From contig JANBTH010000128.1 of assembly GCA_027578815.1 (NCBI GenBank), positions 1 through 32,611 of the forward strand: 32,611 nucleotides of DNA, read 5' to 3'. Source of the stretch: Coemansia sp. RSA 1804. Taxonomy: Eukaryota > Kickxellomycota > Kickxellomycetes > Kickxellales > Kickxellaceae. The notes beneath the pieces were generated by a model. The model ran no database searches. It worked only from the letters and a program-made list of their open reading frames with translations, and had not been told where the DNA came from. This document shows positions 27,848 through 32,611 of this stretch, piece after piece. Position 1 is the stretch's first letter. Each line of letters opens with the position of its first letter. The position numbers and the translations under genes were made by a program.

Positions 27848-30800
27848 ATGATATCGCCGCACACTCCAAACTTTACAAACTCCAACCAAGGAAAGCACCA
27901 CAACCAAGGGCATCCATACTTGAGACACCAAGAGCAGCGGATTGGATCTAACCAAGCACTCCAATATCCAGAGGGTGCGTCTCGCCCTTCTATGCACACA
28001 AAACCTTTACAGCCATTTGGATCTATTGATACCGCTACTGTAATAGAGCCATACACATCTTTTAACTCATTTGGGCCACTTGGACTTGAAGGCGTATTGG
28101 CTATGCCCCAAAATCGGCCAAATGGCGTCCGATTTCCAGAACACAGATCTTCCTTTGTCCAAAGCAATGCTCTCGATGCTGCTGATCTACAGTTTTCTGG
28201 ATATCTCTTAAATGGCAGTGACAATTCAAATAATAATGGTCTTGGGTTTGCTCGCAACTATTACGCAGGCTGTTCATCAGCGCAAAGCGAAAAGGGCAGC
28301 GGCGGTTGTAGAGGAAACAACACTCAGTTATTTGGATCGCTTGGAATGACACACACATCGACAATTGGTACTCAGCAGCTAAACAGCGGCAGATATTCGT
28401 CAATTACTTCACCGGGAATTGGAAATATGTCGGGGTGCACTGGAATTTCTAGCTCTCAGTTAGAGTCTTCATCGTCGTACAGCGCGAGTCCGCTCCAGGC
28501 TTTTTCGTCAACAAACAGCATGCCTCTTCTTGGTTACAATTCATACGCGTCGCTGCTTAACAAGGCAAATCTCATGTTCGAAAGCAATCTAGACACAATG
28601 ATGGTTGACTGGTAATGTATTGCCAAACAGGTATTCTGCTGATGTAGCTGTTTGTTCATTTGGTTGCTGTTATGTGGTGGAAAGAGTTGGCTACTGTTGT
28701 TGTTTTTTTTCAAAATATAATTACCCTTTTCTGGGGTAAAATGTCTTGAAATACCCGCTTCTGACAGTAGTGCATATACATTATACCATTTACTATCTAC
28801 TGCTGCGCCAAACAAAAGGAAGCAGCTGGCCTTCAATCAAGGTAGCGACTAGTCGCCTATGGTTTACACCATGGAAACAGTAGCTATCCCATTTTATTTC
28901 TCCACAGCATAATCTCCCCCCCCCACAAACACCTTTTCTTATGGAAAGAAGGTTGCCCAAGTTTACTCCTCTCAATATAAGGTTTTTATAGACTGTTTGC
29001 ATGTGTGTGGAGGGACAGCGAATAGAAACAGGTTCAGAGGAGTCAATGCCTTAGATGAGCACTACTACTTTCTTTTTTGACTAGAAAAATCCCATGTATC
29101 CTTAAATAGTACACATGCTGAGTATTAAACAGCGTATATTGTCATTTACATATCTGAGCTACAACTAATCATTTCATCCCATCATCCAACCCGGTCGCTT
29201 CATGGGTCGTCCATTGGATGCAGTTTTGCATTGTCAAATCAAATTTGCTAAATTATTACTGTAGGACACTGGAGGAGCGCGAGTGTTGCCGCCGACTTGT
29301 TCAGTTCTGGCGCCGCCACGAGAATAACAACATATTCTGCACATTCAAGGCAGTTGCTGCTGCAGACCGTGTGCCCAACAGCATTGTTGTTTCCTGTATA
29401 TATTGGGAAGAAAAGCAGGACTTCTTTATCACAAGCGTCGACTGCATCCACTTATTAGAATCACTCATTGCTGTTAGGTTTACAGTGGAGGAAAAGAACC
29501 GCATTCGTCGTAATCTGGAGGGATTCCGTCCGCTGACAGTGAGCAAATGCAAGTCCGAATCTGCGGATTTCTTCAAGCTTATTATGTCGTTCCCAAATCC
29601 AAAGCCCAGAAATATCGAAAAGGACGTCAAGGTCTTTCCATGGCGCATTCTCCCATTAGCACTTAAAAAGATCATTGGCAAGTACACTGCAAGCTACAGC
29701 AGCACCTCTAGCGTTGCGCTGGAATCCTACCCGTCATCGAGGTCAGCATGCTATTCAAGACTTGCAGGAATGCCCTTGTCAACATCTACTGGTGGTATGT
29801 CTACGTTTGCAGCTTTGCCCACAGCACCAGGAAGCATGTTGGGTGCATCGTCGGCCACAGCAGCAGTCGTTGCAGCAGCCGCAGCCGCAGCCGCGGCCGG
29901 AGGGTCGGAAAATTCAAAATTTCCTAAATCGATGCCTAACGAATTTCCACAGAACACCCCCGACACACAGCATCTTCCATTGAACGCAAAACCAGGACAT
30001 AGAGAAGCATTTAAACTGACCCAAGGAATGAACACGGCTAACGGTTCCGAGCCAAGAGGAACATACTTGCCACCTCAATCTAGATTAGCGCTGTCAACCT
30101 CTGTTCCAGCAAGCGATATCTCCGATCAAGACTACAGCTCACTGCTGGTATGTGGCGACTCAAAGCGTAAAATTAACCGGCCAGCCACAACACCATTTAT
30201 CAGTAAAGTTAGTGACGACAAAGAAGGCCACACTGGGGCAAGCCGAGTGTCTGGCGACGCAGAAGCCCAGAATGCTTCTAGCTTTATGCTTTCGCAGGCA
30301 TGCACTGGGCAGCTTGATTTTGCAGGAATGGCAACGGATGCTTCGATGGCATTCCTGTGTTCAAGTATGTCTGATAAGCAAACTTCGACAGCAACATTGT
30401 CCTCGCCAATGAATTTCTTTGAGCAGCTTGCAGCCGACTACACCATTTCCAGATCCGACGACCCACTACAGCTACCCAAAGGCCAGGACGACAAAGCAGC
30501 ACAGCCCAGTGTCTATATTGCTTCCACTCCTCAGCCACTAACAAATCGAGTTATACGTAACTCCAGTACAAAGCTCAACTCGGCGCAGCACGCTACTATG
30601 CCCTATAGCATTGAACGGACAGACCGCCACAAGATTAGCTCCAACAACCAGGACTTTAGTGGGGCCGATTGTAGGGCTGCTTTCACGGGCCAAACAATGG
30701 CAATAACAACGTCAGCAAGCGCAGAAGACACATTACACAGGAGGATCGATAGAAAAATAGAAAACCGCGGAGGGTCTCCATCTATTCCACTAATTCTGGA

Positions 30801-31803
30801 GCAGCAGCAGAATGCTTGTCACAACGTAAAAGCATTAGGCTCTCTTCTCGGTATTGAAACCGCATCGTCAGTATCGTCGACCATGACATATGATGAGTCA
30901 ACATGTGCCAGCGTCGAAGAAACAGCGGGGCATGTGGCAAGTGAAACCAGCTGTAAAGAAGCCAGTGTGCACCGCTCGCTGAAGGAGGCTTTTCTCGAAT
31001 CAGCAACCAAAGGATTTGGCAGCAGAACTGGGATTTTGTCCGGGGACCAGCAGTTGGCCGACTCCCATGGCACAACAGAAGTCGATACTTCTTCCGTTTC
31101 AGTGCTAGATTCGGGCATGTTCAGCACAGCTGCTGACGGCGTTGAGTCGGAAATGTTTAGCTTTGGTCTGGATGGCGATTTTTCATTCCTTGCAAGTCTT
31201 ATTGCAGCGGGCGGTAACGACAACACCAACAGTCTAACCATAATGCCTTCGTACGGAAACAGCGAGGTCGGGCCTGGCCTCAGTAGCAGCAGTTCCATGC
31301 TAGCATTAGAAGCATTGCCAGTAGCAGCAGTGGATGCGAGGATAAAAAGATACCAGCAGCCCACAGAGGTTTATTCGCTTTTGCAGCCGCCTGGAAGCTC
31401 AGCGCTAAACACAATAGCGGATGGACAAGGCCTGCTTGACCAGCGGTGGCCAGAAGGAATGTGCTCGGTGGGCGGCAGCACTGACGAGAGACAGACAGAG
31501 GCAAGGCGGAATGCCGGACTAGACATTGACCGAATGGAGCTGGAAATGCCAAAGAGTAGCGTGCCATCAAGATCGATGATCGAGCAAATGCTCTCCCCAG
31601 CAATAACACCTCCGCAAGACGGGCGGCAGCCATATGGTGGCAATATGCTAGCAGTATCAACATCAGCAGCAGCAGCAGTAACTACTACTGCTACTCGTGA
31701 GTCGGCATTGCAGCAGCAACGGGAAGACCCGCTTTTTGGTGCAGGCATGTTTGGCGAGACGATACAGTCTCATATGCAGGACAGTGGCCTCTATAGAGCA
31801 TAG
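27848..31803 (+). CDS. Medusa-like (DUF7082) developmental transcriptional regulator, two exons
   Basis: Exons 27848-28611 and 29265-31803 join to about 1100 residues. The junction (TG+G) creates a Trp, giving DW-TLEERECCRRLVQFW. This matches the start of the fungal Medusa/DUF7082 domain, which continues with SIVVSCIYWEEK, TSVDCIHLLESL, RFTVEEKNRIRRNLEGFRPL, FPNPKPRNIEKDVKVFPWRI and LKKIIGKYTASY (domain about 255-390). Such proteins are nuclear regulators of conidiation, adhesion and morphogenesis in Aspergillus. The 254 residues before the domain and about 710 after it are Ser/Gln/Asn-rich with an Ala run, typical of activation regions. The first in-frame ATG in exon 1 is 27848. The frame is open upstream past two AG sites, so more 5' exons are possible. 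Reading only the second frame from the ATG at 29218 would lose the conserved Trp. Confidence 0.85.
28612..29264 (+). other. Intron of Medusa-like gene (653 bp)
   Basis: Donor GACTG|GTAATG, acceptor TTACTGTAG|GACACTGG, with branch-like TTGCTAAAT about 15 bases before the acceptor. Phase 2 on both sides. It is long for this intron-poor locus and has a C run near 28916-28924, so a small internal exon cannot be ruled out. Confidence 0.78.
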
Positions 31804-32480
31804 ATTTTTCGCTTTCCGGGGTTGCCGTTAGCGCTTGTTCAAGCGTAAGGTTTTTTGCTTTGTTTTCATTTTGATAAAAGTCGTGTTATTACACCATTGC
31901 TTGGCCGAAACAGGCTGTCACGGAAATGGCAGTGTTCAAAAGCGCGCAATGCGCTTGGATTGTGCAAGGCGGCCTTTTCTCCTCTGAATGAGGCTTTCCT
32001 GGCGCTGGTGTGTAGAGGAACCTCAATCGCTTCTCTTCCTTTTTATGGCCCATGTTCATACTTTCACGTTAACACGCGCAAACAAAAAAAAAACAGAGGC
32101 CGATTGTGCAACGTCATGCTTGGGAACTCGCACAAAAAAGCGAGAAATAAGAGTGCGCCTTTCCTTGCCCAAACTCCCTCATGCTTTCATTTTTTTAAAC
32201 TCAAAGCTTTGCTCTTTCAGAAACAAAATAACAATTTGTCTTTTTGTGTTTAATTTCAAGGCAACAACTTTATTTTCTTTTATTCACTCTTGCTCGCAAA
32301 GTACCCCCTCCCACCACGTACTTCTCTGGTCATCACTAAACATCTTGTTCCAAAATCGAATTTCCCCTCTTCTTTCAAAGCTCCACATCTTGCAACAGCC
32401 TCATTCAGACCAGATCAGCGCTACTATTTTCTTGTTCGGACTACGAAGGAGTCGTCTAACACGTCCGTTGCTGTTCAGGA
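31804..32480. other. 3' flank of Medusa-like gene and promoter of next gene
   Basis: About 680 bp. A small hairpin (CGCTTG-TT-CAAGCG, 31832-31845) followed by a T run lies 30 bases after the stop. The last 250 bp are pyrimidine-rich, as expected upstream of a fungal start codon. The frame 31988-32596 crosses this region but has no family features. Confidence 0.5.
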
Positions 32481-32611
32481 ATGCTCTACTCCTCGACAAT
32501 GCGGAGAATGACGCCCGAAATCGAGGAGGCACTTGGCAAGGCAGCAGCTGGGACGCAACCCAGCGAGAGCTTCATAGACCAGCCGTACTCTTCTGAAATA
32601 TACACCTATCT
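32481..32611 (+). CDS. 5' start of an unidentified gene running off the right edge (possibly a cyclin)
   Basis: An ATG at 32481, with in-frame ATGs at 32499 and 32508, opens a frame to the window end (43 codons: MLYSSTMRRM..., ending PYSSEIYTYL). It sits after a pyrimidine-rich leader. The end FIDQPYSSEIYTYL resembles the first helix before a cyclin box (mitotic cyclins have patterns such as EYVNDIFEYL), so a cyclin is possible but based on about ten residues. A CAG directly before GAATG could be a splice acceptor, so this may be an internal exon. Confidence 0.4.
   Translation, partial: MLYSSTMRRMTPEIEEALGKAAAGTQPSESFIDQPYSSEIYTY

Overview
This window is nuclear DNA from a fungus. The evidence is a galactokinase tail, a Cdc2/CDK1 kinase with short spliceosomal introns, a Medusa-type (DUF7082) developmental regulator, which is a fungal family, a cytosolic glutaminyl-tRNA synthetase with the eukaryotic N-terminal extension, and moderately GC-rich coding blocks separated by AT-rich spacers. 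Several large genes (TERT, GRAM protein, GlnRS, SNAPC3-like) are single open frames, so the genome is intron-poor. I infer an early-diverging filamentous fungus, possibly Kickxellomycotina (Coemansia-like). That placement is inference and no database was consulted.

Layout. Positions 1-231 hold the 3' end of a plus-strand galactokinase. Seven consecutive minus-strand genes follow: an F-box-like protein of unknown role (446-1561), CDK1 in three exons (2353-3794), a large multi-pass GRAM-domain membrane protein (4025-7240), a complete intronless telomerase reverse transcriptase (7862-11215), and a tandem array of three YheT/EMB8/ABHD1-3-type alpha/beta hydrolases (11685-12878, 13304-14536, 15524-16737). 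Only the third hydrolase is interrupted by an intron. A 685-bp divergent promoter separates the third hydrolase from plus-strand GlnRS (17423-19879). An Mpv17/PMP22-family protein (20878-21582, plus) converges on a SNAPC3-like protein (22158-24146, minus). About 3.7 kb without a supportable gene follows. Then comes a Medusa-like regulator whose two exons (27848-28611 and 29265-31803) join in phase across a 653-bp intron. The right edge (32481-32611) looks like the start of one more plus-strand gene.

Functional themes. Apart from the hydrolase array, neighbours do not form an obvious pathway: the content is cell-cycle control (CDK1), chromosome-end maintenance (TERT), small-RNA transcription (SNAPC3-like), translation (GlnRS), lipid/membrane biology (hydrolases, GRAM protein, Mpv17) and morphogenesis (Medusa-like).

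I found no convincing new multi-gene system. The items most worth a second look are: the intact TERT with a TEN domain, animal-like catalytic motifs and a long CP-QFP insertion; the CDK1 gene with a GC-AG intron and PSTTIRE/DFGLG variants; the three-gene hydrolase array with divergent oxyanion motifs; a SNAPc-type subunit in a fungus; and the very long upstream region of the Medusa-like gene. No tRNA, rRNA, transposon, telomeric array or CRISPR was recognised.
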